Notes: generated from the letters alone by a model not told the origin. DNA of 64,000 nt from Isoetes taiwanensis (GCA_021234155.1 JAJEKV010000035.1:5905999-5969998), one strand, 5' to 3'; shown: positions 1-11,820, counted from the stretch's first letter. Translations and numbers: made by a program.

Positions 1-79
1 ATCGAAACGTAATTTTTTTTTAGATGATGAAACTAGTAACTAATTCGTAATCTAATTTCATGTCATTTTTCTTGTGTAG

Positions 80-211
80 ATCGTTGAGCAACTGCTTCTT
101 CTGAATGAAATAGAAGTAGAAGCTGATAATGAAGATCTACCTAATAACGTTGAGCAAGATTACATTTATGAAAATCAAAATTACGATGATGAGCATGAGG
201 TAGTGGTGTAG
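80..211 (+). CDS. Terminal exon of an unrecognised gene, acidic C-terminus (partial)
   Basis: A splice-acceptor-like CTTGTGTAG ends at 79 and is followed by 43 open codons and a TAG at 209-211. The encoded tail is strongly acidic, rich in Glu, Asp and Asn, and ends HEVVV. Such acidic tails are common at the C-terminus of transposases and nuclear proteins, but nothing here identifies the family. The rest of the gene would lie left of the window. The exon reading is inferred from the acceptor and the open frame; it could be chance. Confidence 0.35.
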   Translation: MVEQLLLLNEIEVEADNEDLPNNVEQDYIYENQNYDDEHEVVV

Positions 212-551
212 CAGGCAGCTATGCTTGTTGAAACAATATTGTATTTCTTTTGAATCAATACAATTTTTGGGTTGCCCCTAGGGGGCAAACCCTCGTTTAT
301 GTGGGTTTGTGGGCATATCCAGGTATATGCCGGCATATGCCTAGCATATGCTGGTGACCGCTCCAAACTGGCTGGTGGCTGTAAACTCTCGGTCATCCAG
401 CCCCATTCCTTTGCAGGCGTGGCTATGGCGCAGCTTGACCCTTCTTCTTCTTCCAAGCATTTTCCTCCGGCTTCCAAGAGCATGGCAGTTATTTACTCTG
501 CCTTTCATGATTTGCTTTGTTTTGGACTGATGAGCTCGACGGTGTTGCAAA
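212..551. other. Intergenic; short CATATGCC-rich palindromic patch
   Basis: Between the terminal exon and the F-box start there is no convincing coding sequence. Around 315-355 the sequence repeats TATGCC/GGCATA words several times and can fold on itself. I see no clear TATA box positioned for the F-box gene. Confidence 0.4.
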
Positions 552-708
552 ATGGAAGCAACCTTCAGCATACTGCCGGAGGAGGTTGCTGAGAAAGTGC
601 TACGAAGATTGGACGACGTCGGAGATGTGGCTCGATTTTCTCTCGTCTCCAAATACTGGTACCATTTCATTCATTCTAAGGAGTTTTGGAAACGGGGATC
701 TACCATAG
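552..708 (+). CDS. F-box protein, exon 1 (F-box domain)
   Basis: The ATG at 552 opens a frame whose residues 6-48 read as an F-box: ILPEEVAEKVLRRL, then DVARFSLVSKYWYHFI, then SKEFWKR. The Leu-Pro near the start, the central valine/leucine pattern and the final Trp match the Skp1-binding fold of plant F-box proteins, which act as substrate adaptors of SCF ubiquitin ligases. A GT at 709 follows ATAG, and the AG at 751-752 lets the frame continue in phase into the next exon. I chose the ATG at 552 because it directly precedes the domain. No substrate-binding repeat (kelch, LRR) is visible, so the target is unknown. Confidence 0.6.
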
Positions 709-752
709 GTTATGTCTATAACCAAAGCCAATTCTGTTTTTTTCTTGCCCAG

Positions 753-887
753 GCGCCACAATTTCACTTGTACAGAGAACTATAGCATTGGGGCAGTGGC
801 TTACAGACCCATCTTACAGTGATGGTGATAACCCGAAGCCTTGGGCCCTAAAGCCGTCCAGGATTTCTCAATCTCTTTCTAAACAAG
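753..887 (+). CDS. F-box protein, exon 2
   Basis: After a CAG acceptor the phase-1 frame from exon 1 continues without a stop (ATISLVQRTIALGQWLT, then DPSYSDGDNPKPWAL) and ends at ACAAG followed by GTAAT, a good donor. The intervening intron (709-752) would be only 44 nt, unusually short for a plant. I could not find a further exon with confidence before about 3.4 kb, so the gene is either truncated here or its remaining exons are too diverged to see by eye. Confidence 0.45.
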
Positions 888-3469
888 GTAATACTTTTGC
901 TGAGTTTGATTTAAAGCTTCAATTTCGAACTTAGTTTTGTCATGCACGTTCATTTTTTGCTGTTAACACAGCAACCAGTAACTCAGTCTGACAAACCCAG
1001 CTCCTTGCCATAGCTGCGAGCTTTAAAATGCGAGAAAAAAACCAACAAATTTAGATGCCACCACCCAAGATTAGGACTGCTGATATATGAAGCCCTGGTC
1101 GCTCTGCCATAACTCAGACCTCCATCCTCAATGTTTCTGCTCGAAAAGGCATCAGGTTCTTTATGTTCTTTTTACTTTGATCCGTGTTCATTCCTGATCC
1201 AATATTTCTTGGCCCGTTTTGGGGTTCGGAATCTATAAAACAGAGTAGTCTTCTTCTCATCCCCATGATATTAAGATTTGATTTTAGATCTAGGCTGTGA
1301 TTGCTTCTGAGAGTGAAAACTAGGAAATTTAGGAATCCTTTAGTATTCGATAAAATACATGAGAGGCAATAAGACGGGAAAAAGGGGTTTACCCATGCAA
1401 GATTCATTTAAAGTATACACTGGACAGACATGTGATAGATCTGGTATAGATAAATGGATCAGTATTTGGAAAATCTAACTTTAATCCCCAGTGTTATAGT
1501 AAGCAGGTGATCAAGGCATGGTCATTGGTGGGCAAAAAACTCCGGTAAAGTAGAAAAATTCTAAGACATATTCTTTGTGCATTATAATTTGATTGAATGT
1601 GATGAAAGATCCAGTGATCCTATCCTCTGGAGTGACAGAATTTAATATGCCCTATCACGAGGCATAAAATGATGGATGAAAAAGGCATTCTAAATCATGC
1701 ATTGCACAAAGTGATCGGGAACTGGCCAAGCAAACAGAGCAATTGATTTGAGACCCAAAACATGGATGGACCCCTTTCTTGCTGTGGCATCTGAAAAAGC
1801 AGTTGGGCTTTTATGCCTTCTTGATTTTCAAAAAGAAATGATAGATTTGTTTGCTTATAGGCAGTTTGTCACCATTTTTTGTTTTCCATGCAGTAGAAGA
1901 TTGAGACCAAGGTGAATGCATCTTTGTCTTTGGAGAAAGTGTTATTTCGGCTTGCTTGAATAGGATCAAAGAGGCAATGGAACAGTAGTTGGAATTTTAG
2001 AATTGGTTCCAGAGGCATAAAAAAGGCGTATTGATGCAGCACTGTCTCTGCTTCAACGTTTATGTGCGTGTTGAAAATCCCCGTGTACATGCTTTTCTGC
2101 TCGCATTTCAGCTGATGTGCATTCTGTTATAGACATTAGCTTCCCTATATTGCTTGAGAACAAGAAGACCACTCATTCTGCAATTTCACAAGATAGATGA
2201 CAGTTCTGACTATGCTGAGTTTCTCCATTTATGTACACATATATTTATCCTTAACAACAAATTTGCTGCGTTATGGACACAACGAGACATTGTTTAACAA
2301 CATATATCATTGCATTCCTGAACAGAGAACACTTGACCTACAATTTGGATTTTTGTAAATTCCACCCATTCTAAGGAAAGGATGAAACAGACAGGATTAC
2401 AGAGAAAATAAAGCAAATATGTGCAGCACCTATACAGTTCATTATCTATTCTCCCAATGGTATGTTAAATTTTGAAGCTTTTGTTATCAAAACGTTTCAA
2501 CTATCAAATGATTGTGCTACTGTAAAGTTGCTATTTGCTCATTTCTGATTTGGTGAGATTTTACTTGCGCACTTTTGTAAATTCATATGATACCCATCTA
2601 TTTCTAAATGCGTAATTGCTTTCTTTCTTTGTTTTATCTTTTATTAGAGGGCCACCCGACAGTATTCTAGGAGAAATTGAGAATATGATTCGTTCTTATG
2701 TTGAAAATGTACATAGCATTCCTAACATTTTTGGAGTTACTCACGCTTTGTTATTTTGAATTTGAAATCTTATATGAAAGAGGACAAGCAGGTTAACGTG
2801 AGCTGCAACCTTACTCCTCCGTAGGAAAATTCTATTATCTTGGCAATTTTGCCAGCAAATCAGAACATTGCCACATCTGAGGATATGAAGCTTGCTTGGA
2901 AAGTGGACCCGATAGGTATATTGATAACACACAAAACTCGATTTTCTAGAGGGCATCAATATCAGATGCTATTATCTACATAATTGCCCGGCCAACGCGC
3001 ATTTGGGGTATTGACAAAGTTGGAGGATGGCTAAAGCCATACCTTGGGCGATGAGAAATGTGCGGGATTCAAAATTTTGGCTTGACCGGGAACAAAGCAG
3101 AGGCCTAATTTGGAAGCATTTCAAGGGTTTGGCCCCTTTTGGGTCTCTTTCAATTTCTCATGACCATGAAAATTGCGAAGATGAGAATCTGCAAAAATGA
3201 AATCCATTATGTAGTGGTCCAAACTTCCAAAGTTCAAATTTGTTCTGGACTGCAACCAAATGAACCGAAGCCCCATAAGCATACTCGATGCCTATGCAAG
3301 GATCCTACCAAAGCCAAATCGGATAGAGGTAATGGTGATCTCTTAATTTGCGGGCGTGCTCAACCTCATTTCAGTTTATTGTCATGAGCGGAAGAGAACA
3401 AAACACAGATATTAACACAAGCATGAGACATGTAAACTATATTAGCTATTTGCAGCTTTGTTTTATGTT
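888..3469. other. No gene recognised
   Basis: AT-rich sequence with only short, unconserved open frames. It could hold introns of the F-box gene. I see no transposon termini, RNA gene or tandem repeat. Confidence 0.4.
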
Positions 3470-3835
3470 CGATAGTATAGCAATGTCATTGATATGAACT
3501 ATTTTACCTAACGTTTATAATGTTGTACACCAAATTTGGTTGAGGATCTTCTAAGTGATTTTGAATATCGGTCTCTGTCTCTAGAACCTGCGTTTGCCCT
3601 TGCAGCTATTTTCCATATCACTGATTAAAGTAATACAATCTGGATATGACAAATGAATGTCTTCAAAACCATTGTGGTAATATAGCAATGTCATGGATAT
3701 GAACCACTGTACCTTAATGCTTATAATGTTGTACACCAAATTTGGTCGAGGATCTATTAAGTGATTTTGAATATGGGTCTCTGGAACCTGCTTCTCCTGC
3801 AGCTGTTCTGCATGTTACAAAAAAACCTTTACAAC
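3470..3835 (+). repeat. Imperfect direct duplication, unit about 155 bp
   Basis: The stretch at about 3,472-3,630 recurs at about 3,681-3,830. Both copies contain TATAGCAATGTCAT, a shared TTATAATGTTGTACACC block, GAGGATCT and AAGTGATTTTGAATAT, and both end with a CAGCTRTTYTSCAT-like segment. The copies differ by scattered substitutions and a deletion. This is a local duplication of non-coding sequence. Confidence 0.75.
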
Positions 3836-6639
3836 ATTCTCTTAATGTAATATATAGAATATAATCAGTTGTTTGCATAACCACCTGCACCATTGATCCC
3901 CCTCATGTGGCAGCACTGCTTCAGCCGTTCCCACCTCCTACACTGCCTCCATCTCTGGTTCCTTTGCCAATTTCATCTCATTGCAATAATCACAAGAGAA
4001 GATGTACGGGATGCTCTTTTCCATTTGTTACAGGTATGTTTTTGCTATGTCAGTTTGTTGACAATATTTGTGATTGTTACCTTAGTCAAAATGTGTATGC
4101 AGAACGATCATTTCGTTGATATGGTGTATTGAGAAACGACGAGTGCACACTTTAAATAAGGTGCAGGAGTGAGCTAAAGACTCAATCAGATCCACTGAGA
4201 CATACAATATTCCTGTCCACCTCCCTTCCACAAAAACTAATTTAATAAAATTTCTGAATTGGGTGCATTTACACCTTTAAACGGATCTGCATTAGTACAC
4301 AGCTGTTCTCGTAATGGCGCATGTATAGTCTATGAATCTAGGTGTTTTTTTGTTGAAGGTCTCTTTGACAAATAGTGCTTGAGATACTATTAACTTTATT
4401 TTATTTTGGCATATATATGTGTTTTACGAAGTAAAGGTGTTACTTGAGTCTAGCGCTTGCACAAATTTGGCAAGGTAAAACCGAGACTCTGCTTAATCAA
4501 GGCCCTATGCATCTGCAAGAGGGTGATGATCTTGTTCTTTTATAATACTTAAGAGTTGGGTCTGCCAAAAATATGGACATAAACGTTTGGTTACCTTTGG
4601 AGATTACTAGAACCATTAAACAAACTATATGACCAAGAACATAAAAAATGCTAGATCCAACAAAAACCAAATCTCTTGAAGCATTAAGCCTTCTAAATTA
4701 TGCCTTTATTACACTTGCTTCGGTGTTGCTTGGACAGTTCCAAGACACGTTTTCCATAATCCCTAAATGATTGTGTTAGGTTTTAGACTTTTTGCAGTTT
4801 TGGACTTTGAGTGGGTTCATGACTTATACCTAGTTGTAAAGAAGGTATGATAAAATATAAAATTGCTCGATTGTGAATGTTGTTTCATACATCAAGTAAA
4901 GTACAATCCTTAAAATAGATGCAAGCGACTTCATTATAACCTGGATCCAAGAAAGAATTTTAAGGGAATCTAAGTGAATCTTTATATGATTTGAGAGAAT
5001 TTAGGGGAATCTTTAGGAATATACTAGAAGCTTCGAGGAATCAAAAGAATCTAGGTGAATTTTAACAAATTTTTTCATAGAAGGGAACCTATGGGATTAT
5101 GCATAACTAGTGGTCATTACAAACGATACTATGACATCAGAAACAACACGTCATGTACCTTGCATGCACCAAGTTCTCAAATTATTCTTCACGTTGTACA
5201 CTTGAATCTGCAGACTGCGCTATGGTACAATGTGATTTTGCATTCCACAAATCAATGACTTATTCATTTAGCTCGAATCTTTTACTTTAATTCAAATTTA
5301 GGTTTGCTTTATGGTTTGTTATTGCCCATTAAGGTAACATCAAATTTCTTGAGAAACTCTTCACTGAGAACTCTGTGATAGTGATATTATTTTTGCTAAC
5401 AGACTGCCTTCCATTCACAAACATCTTTTGATTACATCTAAAGTTAGGATCCAAGAAAGAAAGACAATAGCCATAAGTCCCTTAATGTGATCTCCATTAA
5501 TGGGAATTTTGATGGCATTCCATGTATTTGTTCCACAATCAGTGAAAGCTAGGAGAAAAGTATTAGAGTGATTGCCTTCATAGAGCCAATTTTGTATCAA
5601 ACATGGTCGCATTCGGTAACGTCTCAAATGATGATATGGAGTCCAAGAATTTTAAAGTTTTCAAAAGGGGGATCATTGTGAATGGAAAAACAAGCTTTCA
5701 ACATGATACTTCCAATGGCATTGATGCATTCTGTTTTTGTAGATGAAGAAGTTCTAATGAATAATGGTGAACTTCTGACTACTAGAAGTTCTAATAAACA
5801 ATGATGAGCTTCATTGAATGGCTATCAGGCAAGGGATTTAGCTTAAAACTTCATGATTTTGGACTAGATGCATACACCCATTTGTGCGGCAGGACAATTG
5901 AGAAGGTAAAATCTCAAACCAGATGTGCATAAAGATACTAATACTTCACTATGTGATGCCAATAAATTAATGGATTATGATACTTGAATTCGACTTGAAT
6001 AAACAAAATTTTGAGATTTACCTATATGTTAGAGAAAGACTACGAATTTATATAAAACTATATGGCAATGTTGACTGATCCAACTTCCATTATGAGTTCT
6101 TAGAACTTAATTCTTTACTGAACTTTAGATACTGACTTTTTAGCCTTGGATTTTACTCCCAAATCTTTATAAACCATTAATAGTACAAAGACTTGTAATA
6201 TATGTACCAGTACCAGATATATAACATACAACCGCGCCCTATGCACCCCTGCTAGTGGAGGATTGCATTATTAAAACAATTGATGCAATTTGTTGATGGT
6301 TCTCAACTTCCTTACCATCGACTGAATGGCAATAATAATAGATTAGCTAACATCTTTAATAATGAAACCTACATACGTAAACATGGGTAAAGCTTGCAAG
6401 TCCAATGCATTTGGAGGATTGTGAAATGCAATTTTAGCATTGAGGAGGGGTAGAAAACGGCAGAATGCTATTTCTTAGATTGGGGTTACTTTCAATGATA
6501 GCTATGCATGGGTAGTTCATGGCAAATACTTAGCAAACATTGACAAATGTTACTTGCATATATGTTATGCAATCCTGGTTCGCAACGTTGAAAAATAGTT
6601 CTCGAAATATTAATAAGTGTTACGCATTAAATATTGCGT
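3836..6639. other. No gene recognised
   Basis: AT-rich non-coding sequence. Around 4,960-5,060 there are several imperfect copies of a GAATCT-containing word (GAATCTAAGTGAATCT and variants). No convincing coding region, RNA gene or element terminus was found. Confidence 0.4.
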
Positions 6640-6770
6640 AATTACTTGTTGTAAAAAATATAATGTCAAAGAAAATGTTCTACAAATATTAGCCAACCAA
6701 CACATAACAACCAACACATAACAACCATTAACAACCAACACATAACTACCATTGACATTAATTAACACAA
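6640..6770. repeat. Low-complexity AACCAACACATAAC tandem
   Basis: The words ACATAACAACC and AACCAACACATAAC repeat several times around 6,690-6,760, forming a short degenerate minisatellite. Confidence 0.6.
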
Positions 6771-6934
6771 CCATTGGGTCTAACACATTTAAATTAAAAT
6801 CCCCCTTAAACCCCCTTTGGTTTGGGTGCATATTCACACGGGGGTGACTCCGGGCAACGATAGGGTCAATTGATTAGGGCCACTTCATCCTCCGGCCATG
6901 GAGGGCAACCCTTGTTATCTGATTCTGGAGTATA

Positions 6935-7300
6935 TTTGGAATGAAACTGGAACAATTCCATTCAGATAGTTGTCAGCCATGCTTAGTTCCTCCAGCTTTT
7001 GAAGATTTCCAAACTCCCAAGGGATTTTCCCAATGAGATTGTTATAGTCTAGGACTAGATACCGTAAACCCCGAAGACTCCCGGCTCAATGGCACTTCAC
7101 CGTTAGCTCATTAGTGTCTAGGCCTAGAACACTCAGAACTCGAAGACTCCCCAACCGAGGTGGTATACTTCCTGACAGGCCGTTGGAATGTAAGAGCAGA
7201 ACCTCAAGTCTGTGAAGACTTTCCACTCCGAAGGTATTATGCCACTTAGATTATTGTGATGCAGCCTCAATCCTATGAGAGATGAACAATTGCCAAGAGA
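6935..7300 (-). pseudogene. LRR receptor-like protein fragment (decayed, minus strand)
   Basis: Read on the minus strand, the region gives successive plant extracellular-type leucine-rich repeats: LSGNIPPSLGNCSSL, then LRLHHNNLSGIIPSE, and further on FGNLQKLEELSMADNYLNG. The L..L.L..N.L.G.IP spacing is clear, but the pieces lie in different frames and are separated by stops. It lies back to back with the plus-strand LRR relic that starts near 7,390, so the two are either divergent gene copies or one array broken by an inversion. Confidence 0.65.
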
Positions 7301-7389
7301 GGGAGGAATATTACCGGAGAGAGAGTTTCTGGAATACTGAGGGAGTATATTTACGGAGGAATATTACCGAGAGAGAGTTTCTTTGGCTG

Positions 7390-8183
7390 AATATGACGCA
7401 AGCAGGCAACAGTTCCCACATGAAATTTGGAATATTACAAAGCTTGAAGATTTTTTTCCATAGATTTTCTTGGCCTAATTGGTGGCACGATGCCAAAAGA
7501 AATTGGAAATTTGACATCTCTTTGGTCACTTGAGGTGGATTCTAGTTCATTTGGAGGCATAAGCATACCGTAAGAATTGACCAACTGTATCAGCCTTGAG
7601 CCTGAGAATTAGTGGTTTGTGACTTCAAAGGGCAATTTGCCTTCTTCTCTAGGAAAGCTTTCGAAACTAGAAACATTTCTGCAGCAAATAACATGTTTCA
7701 TGGGAGCATCCCGAGAATCATTAGGGAATTGTATGAGTATGAAACAACTCCGTTTAAATAATAATCTGCTCTCGGGAAGCATACCCTCTTCATTTGGGAA
7801 TTTTTCCCAACTTCAATACCTCTATCTATTCAGCAACTCTCTTAATGGTTCAGGCCTTCCAGTTTGGAGCCCCTGCAGAACTTGCTTCATTAGATCTTCA
7901 CGATAACCAACTCTACGGTCAAATCCCCTGGTAGCCTTGGCAATTGTACCTCTCTACAACAACTTGCTTTATCTTCCAATAATTTGACGGGGAGGATCCC
8001 CGAAACTCTTAGCAAGTGCTCAAATCTACAGTGTTTGAGCTTATCTAGTAATTCCTTGGAAGGATCAGTACACGCAAGTCTAGAAATTTGTGCACAATTA
8101 CAAAGACTTGATCTAGGGAACAATATGCTAAGTGGGAAGCTTGAAATCAATTTCACTAAGTTGCAATCCTTACTAGTTGTATC
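7390..8183 (+). pseudogene. LRR receptor-like protein pseudogene, 5' part
   Basis: Leucine-rich repeats of the plant extracellular type run along the plus strand: FPHEIWNITKLEDF, MPKEIGNLTSLWSL, GNLPSSLGKLSKLE, SGSIPSSFGNFSQLQYLYL, GRIPETLSKCSNLQCLSL and LEICAQLQRLDLGNNMLSG. Several frameshifts and stops separate them, so it is not functional as it stands. In living genes such repeats form the ligand-binding ectodomain of RLKs and RLPs at the plasma membrane. The frame stops at 8,183, where an 8-bp duplicated target (GTTGTATC) marks a transposon insertion, and resumes at 9,323. Confidence 0.8.
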
Positions 8184-9322
8184 CATGATTAGAACATAAC
8201 GCGTTAGCCCCTCCATGGCTAACGCGAAATAACTCACTAACTTATAACCCGAAACTAACGGGGTTAGTTTCGCCCAAATTTTATAGATTGGCATTTTTGG
8301 AAAAAAAAAAAAAAAAAACCCTGTGTTTGGTTTTCCCTCCCGAATCCAATGGTGCGGTTGTTTTGGCGGCCAGAGGGGCGGATGCAGCCGAAAAATCTCT
8401 GAATGCAATCAAACTCTCTGTTGGATCTTTTTACTTCTGCTTATCTGCTATTCTTGCGTGATTCCAGGCTCCAGCTTAGCAGAGAGCAGCTCAGCACCAT
8501 CTCAGAGGTCTCAGAGGTAAGGGGGTTTTCTTCTACAGTAGAATAAGCTTGTTTCTTGACGGTTTGACCTACTACTGTACTGCATTTCCTTGCATTTCCT
8601 GTTTTATGGCATTTCCTCTTCCTGTTGCATTCTTATATAGCTTGAATGCCCGGAAACCAGTGCCCTGGCCATAGCTTTTTCTTAATTTCACACGGTTGGA
8701 GTCAGAAACAGGTGGGGAGATTTGTCTAGAGAGCTCAAATCTGTTTGCATTTGCTTGCACTGGATGGTCGGAATGTGCAAGAATGGAGCAGGCAAAAGGC
8801 ATGGTCGAACACCATATATCATGACCTGTTTTCCTTCTAATATTCAGCTTTCTTTCCTCACTTCCTAATGTTGCATGATCAAATTGAGAAGAGTCAGCCT
8901 TACAAGTGAGCAGTGGAGGAAAAAGGCAGTGAAATATATGATCCTGCAAACAAATCCAAAGCTGCCTGTAATTTTTTCCCAAGCCAGGGATGCTGCACTT
9001 GGAGCAGCAATAAACAGCAATTATGTTTTACTTTAGGAATGAACTCATAGTATGGTTTTTGTTCTAAATTGCAACTGTGACATGTTTATGTTAACAATGC
9101 AACTTGTGATTGGCATAAGATAGAGTATGATTTTAGTTCTTTTTATTGCAAATTCGTAATCTACGTGTCGAAATTAGTCAGGTGATATATTAAATTTCCA
9201 AAATCTGAATTTTTTTTTTTTTTGTGGCGAAACTAACGGCGTTAGTATGTTTGAGAATAGCTAGTTAGACGTTATTATACGTTAGGCGTTAGCTAACTCC
9301 TAACTCCTAACTTCTAACAACG
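8184..9322. mobile_element. Non-autonomous hAT-like element in the LRR gene (1,139 bp)
   Basis: The element is bounded by the 8-bp direct repeat GTTGTATC (8,176-8,183 and 9,323-9,330). Its ends are imperfect inverted repeats: the left end reads CATGATTAGAACATAACG and the reverse complement of the right end reads CGTTGTTAGAAGTTAGGA, sharing TTAGAA. An 8-bp target duplication and such ends suit the hAT superfamily. Subterminal GTTAG/CTAAC words are abundant at both ends. No transposase is encoded. With one target copy removed, the LRR frame is continuous across the site, which fixes the boundaries. Confidence 0.75.
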
Positions 9323-10215
9323 GTTGTATCGGTTCCTCAAAGTAACCTGGTAGGCGAGGTGCCTCTATCTCTGGAGAAATGCTCAAGGTTGCAGCTTCTA
9401 GACTTGAGAAGGAATAACCTTACTTGGAATTATACCCGCATTTCTTGGGCGGATGCCGATCTTAAGGTCTTGAGCTTGAGTTATAACTTACTTGAAGGAC
9501 CCTTCCCGGCTTGGGCCGGTGAATATGAAAAATCTTCAAGTGTTAGCGTTATCAAACAACATCTTTGGAAGGTGAAATTCTCCGCACATATGGACAAAAT
9601 GGAAAGTTTATTTTTAGTGAAGACAAAAACAACTCAGACGCGTTTCGATAATGAAGACATATTATATCAAGACATTTTTCTACCTAAAGGTAGATCAATT
9701 GAGCCTTTTACATATGTGCTCAAAACTACTACGCTCATTGATTTATCAAGCAATAGATTGGTGGGAAAAATTCCTCAAGACATTGGAAAGCTCACAGGGG
9801 TTTGCGTTACCTCGGTCTGTCAAATAACAATATCTCTCGGCTCTATTCCGACAAGCGGGAAACTTGGCCATTTTGGAGACCATGTACCTCTGAGAACAAC
9901 AAATTGATTGGCGAGAATTCCTAGTGAGCTTGTTCACATGCGCAGCCTTTAGCAAACTTTAATGTATCATTCAACGACTTGGACGGGCTTATTCCAACAG
10001 GTGGTCAATTCAACACATTTACAAACTCTAGTTACATAGGTAATGCTGGTTTGTGTGGTTCCCCTTTGCCCAGTTGCAATAAATCATCTACACTACAAGA
10101 ACCACACAAACAGATGTCGTGGAAAACTCTGGCAGAAAAGATGTCTATTGTTGCATTTGTACTCGGAAACTTGATAGGCTTATCGCTAGCTCTTTATGCA
10201 GTTTTGTTGTTCTAG
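9323..10215 (+). pseudogene. LRR receptor-like protein pseudogene, 3' part (RLP type)
   Basis: The frame resumes after the insertion with VPLSLEKCSRLQLLDLRRNN and LKVLSLSYNLLEG, then has frameshifts. A further LRR, LIDLSSNRLVGKIPQDIGKL, lies near 9,730-9,800. The C-terminal part (9,979-10,215) has the juxtamembrane signature GLIPTGGQFNTF, then GNAGLCGSPLPSC, found in plant RLPs and PSKR-type receptors. It is followed by a hydrophobic segment, IVAFVLGNLIGLSLALYAVL, and an immediate stop. There is no kinase domain, so the parent gene was a receptor-like protein anchored by one C-terminal helix, not a kinase. Multiple frameshifts make it a pseudogene. Confidence 0.8.
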
Positions 10216-10728
10216 ATCGATAACATCTTTGTATTTGCTAGAAACAGTCTAACTAAATAAAAATAAGTTGCTCTACCAAGCTGTAGAAGATATGGGAGCT
10301 ACTTGGACTTGTTTTTATGTTTTTACATGACATATATATGCTAAGCATCACTTAAAGTAGGAAATTCAGACTAGCCACCCAAAAATGAGCCAAGCTTATT
10401 TTCTCTTTCCACCTCTCCCAACTGTGCGTGATAATAAATGAAGTCAATTTTGTGCAATAAAGACTGTCATTCCTCTTTTTTTTCAAAGACAAAATTGTAC
10501 ACCGATTTAACTAATTGAATACCGTAAAGCATTAGCTTTTGTATTCTGAGTTGGGTCATTGAATGTGCTTCAATTTTGACCTGGGGTTGGATTGCTAAGT
10601 CCAATTTAGCCTTCTGAAGTGCTATGAATAGCTTGAGAAAAAGGATTTGGGTCTTGCAAGAATTGGCTTGCAGTTCTGCTTGTTCGTTTCTGCTTGGCAG
10701 AGTCAAATCCTTCGATTGCTGAATGAGC
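10216..10728. other. 3' flank of the LRR pseudogene
   Basis: Non-coding. AATAAA-like words near 10,255-10,265 may be the old polyadenylation region. Nothing else recognised. Confidence 0.35.
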
Positions 10729-10950
10729 ACATTATATCAAGACATTTTTCTACCTATCAAAGGTAGATCACTTGAGCCATTTAAATATGTGCTCGAAAAT
10801 ACAAGGCTCAGTGGTTTATCAAGCAATAGGTTGGTGGGAAAAATTCCTCAAGATCTTGGAAACCTCACAGGGTTATCTCAGTCTGTCTAATAACAATATC
10901 TCTGGCTCTATTCCAACAAGCCTGGTAAACTTGGCCATTTTGGAGCAGAT
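10729..10950 (+). pseudogene. Second copy of the LRR 3' fragment
   Basis: This segment repeats the sequence at about 9,657-9,882 (ACATTATATCAAGACATTTT, then TCAAGCAATAGGTTGGTGGG, then the CTCAAGAYMTTGGAAA block) with small differences. It encodes LRR residues such as LSNNNISGSIPTSL. It is a partial tandem duplication of the LRR pseudogene and directly abuts the GAPN relic. Confidence 0.8.
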
Positions 10951-10979
10951 GGATTTTATCTTTCCATGCTATTGTTTTT

Positions 10980-11820
10980 GAGGAAATTAAAGACAGAGAT
11001 GTGTATAAATATTACTTTGATGGTGAATGGAAGACATCTGTTTTTGACAAATCTGTAAACATCATAATCCTGCAACCAGGAAAACTCAGTACAAGGTTCA
11101 AGGTTAGGATTCAAATCTGTGTTGAAGTTTGACATGTCTAGTGTCCTTTGCATGGTTAAGTATTTTTATTGGATACCATCCCTGAGTTGTACAGGTTTTA
11201 TGTTGTTTGTTATCCTCCACATGCACACAAGAGGAACTAAACAGAGTCATTTAGAGTGCCAAGGTTGCAGAGAAATCATGGGCTAAGTTTCCATTGTGAA
11301 AACGAGCTGAGCTTTTGCATAAAGCTGCAGCTCTACTTAAAGACCACAAAGACCCAATTGTAGAACGCCTTTTCAAGGAAGTTGCTAAATCCGCCAAAGA
11401 TGCCGTCTCAGAGGTTCTTACACTTTTGAGCTTAAAAATGCTGTAATGTTTTTCATAAAGTTGATGAATTGAACTTATTCTTGAAGTTTGTGGCAGTTAC
11501 TCTGCTTTCTGGAGTTATAATTTCTTATACAACTCAAGAGGATGTAAGAAATCTTTTGGAGGGTAAATTCCTTGTGTTGGACAGCTTACCAGGAAATGAC
11601 AGGAATAGATTGTGCCTGTCTTCCAAGGCATTTACAAGAATTGTGTTACTGAAAATCCACATTTAATATTGTACAGCAGTTGAAAAGACTCCAGGCATGA
11701 ATCTTGTAAATTCCACTAGGGATTGTGCCTTTATTCAATTACCCTGTCAACTTTGCAGTCTCTAAGATTTTCCATGCACTTATTGCAGGGAATGTGCTTG
11801 TTCTTAAGCCTCCAACACAG
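10980..11820 (+). pseudogene. GAPN (ALDH11-type non-phosphorylating GAPDH) pseudogene, 5' exons only
   Basis: Four exon-like blocks match the N-terminal third of plant NADP-dependent non-phosphorylating glyceraldehyde-3-phosphate dehydrogenase. Block 1 (10,980-11,102) reads DRDVYKYYFDGEWK and on to TRKTQYKV. Block 2 (11,222-11,413) has AKVAEKSWAKFPL, KRAELLHKAAALLKDHK and AKSAKDAVSE. Block 3 (11,497-about 11,627) has ISYTTQEDV, EGKFLV and LPGNDRN. Block 4 (11,710-11,820) has IPLGIVPLFNYPVNFAVSK and LIAGNVLVLKPPTQ, followed by GT. Introns keep GT/AG traces. Defects: TAG at 11,252-11,254, TGA (for Trp) at 11,297-11,299, and a one-base deletion near 11,067. The catalytic Cys region and the C-terminal two thirds are missing. 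In intact form the cytosolic enzyme oxidises G3P to 3-phosphoglycerate, making NADPH. Confidence 0.85.
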
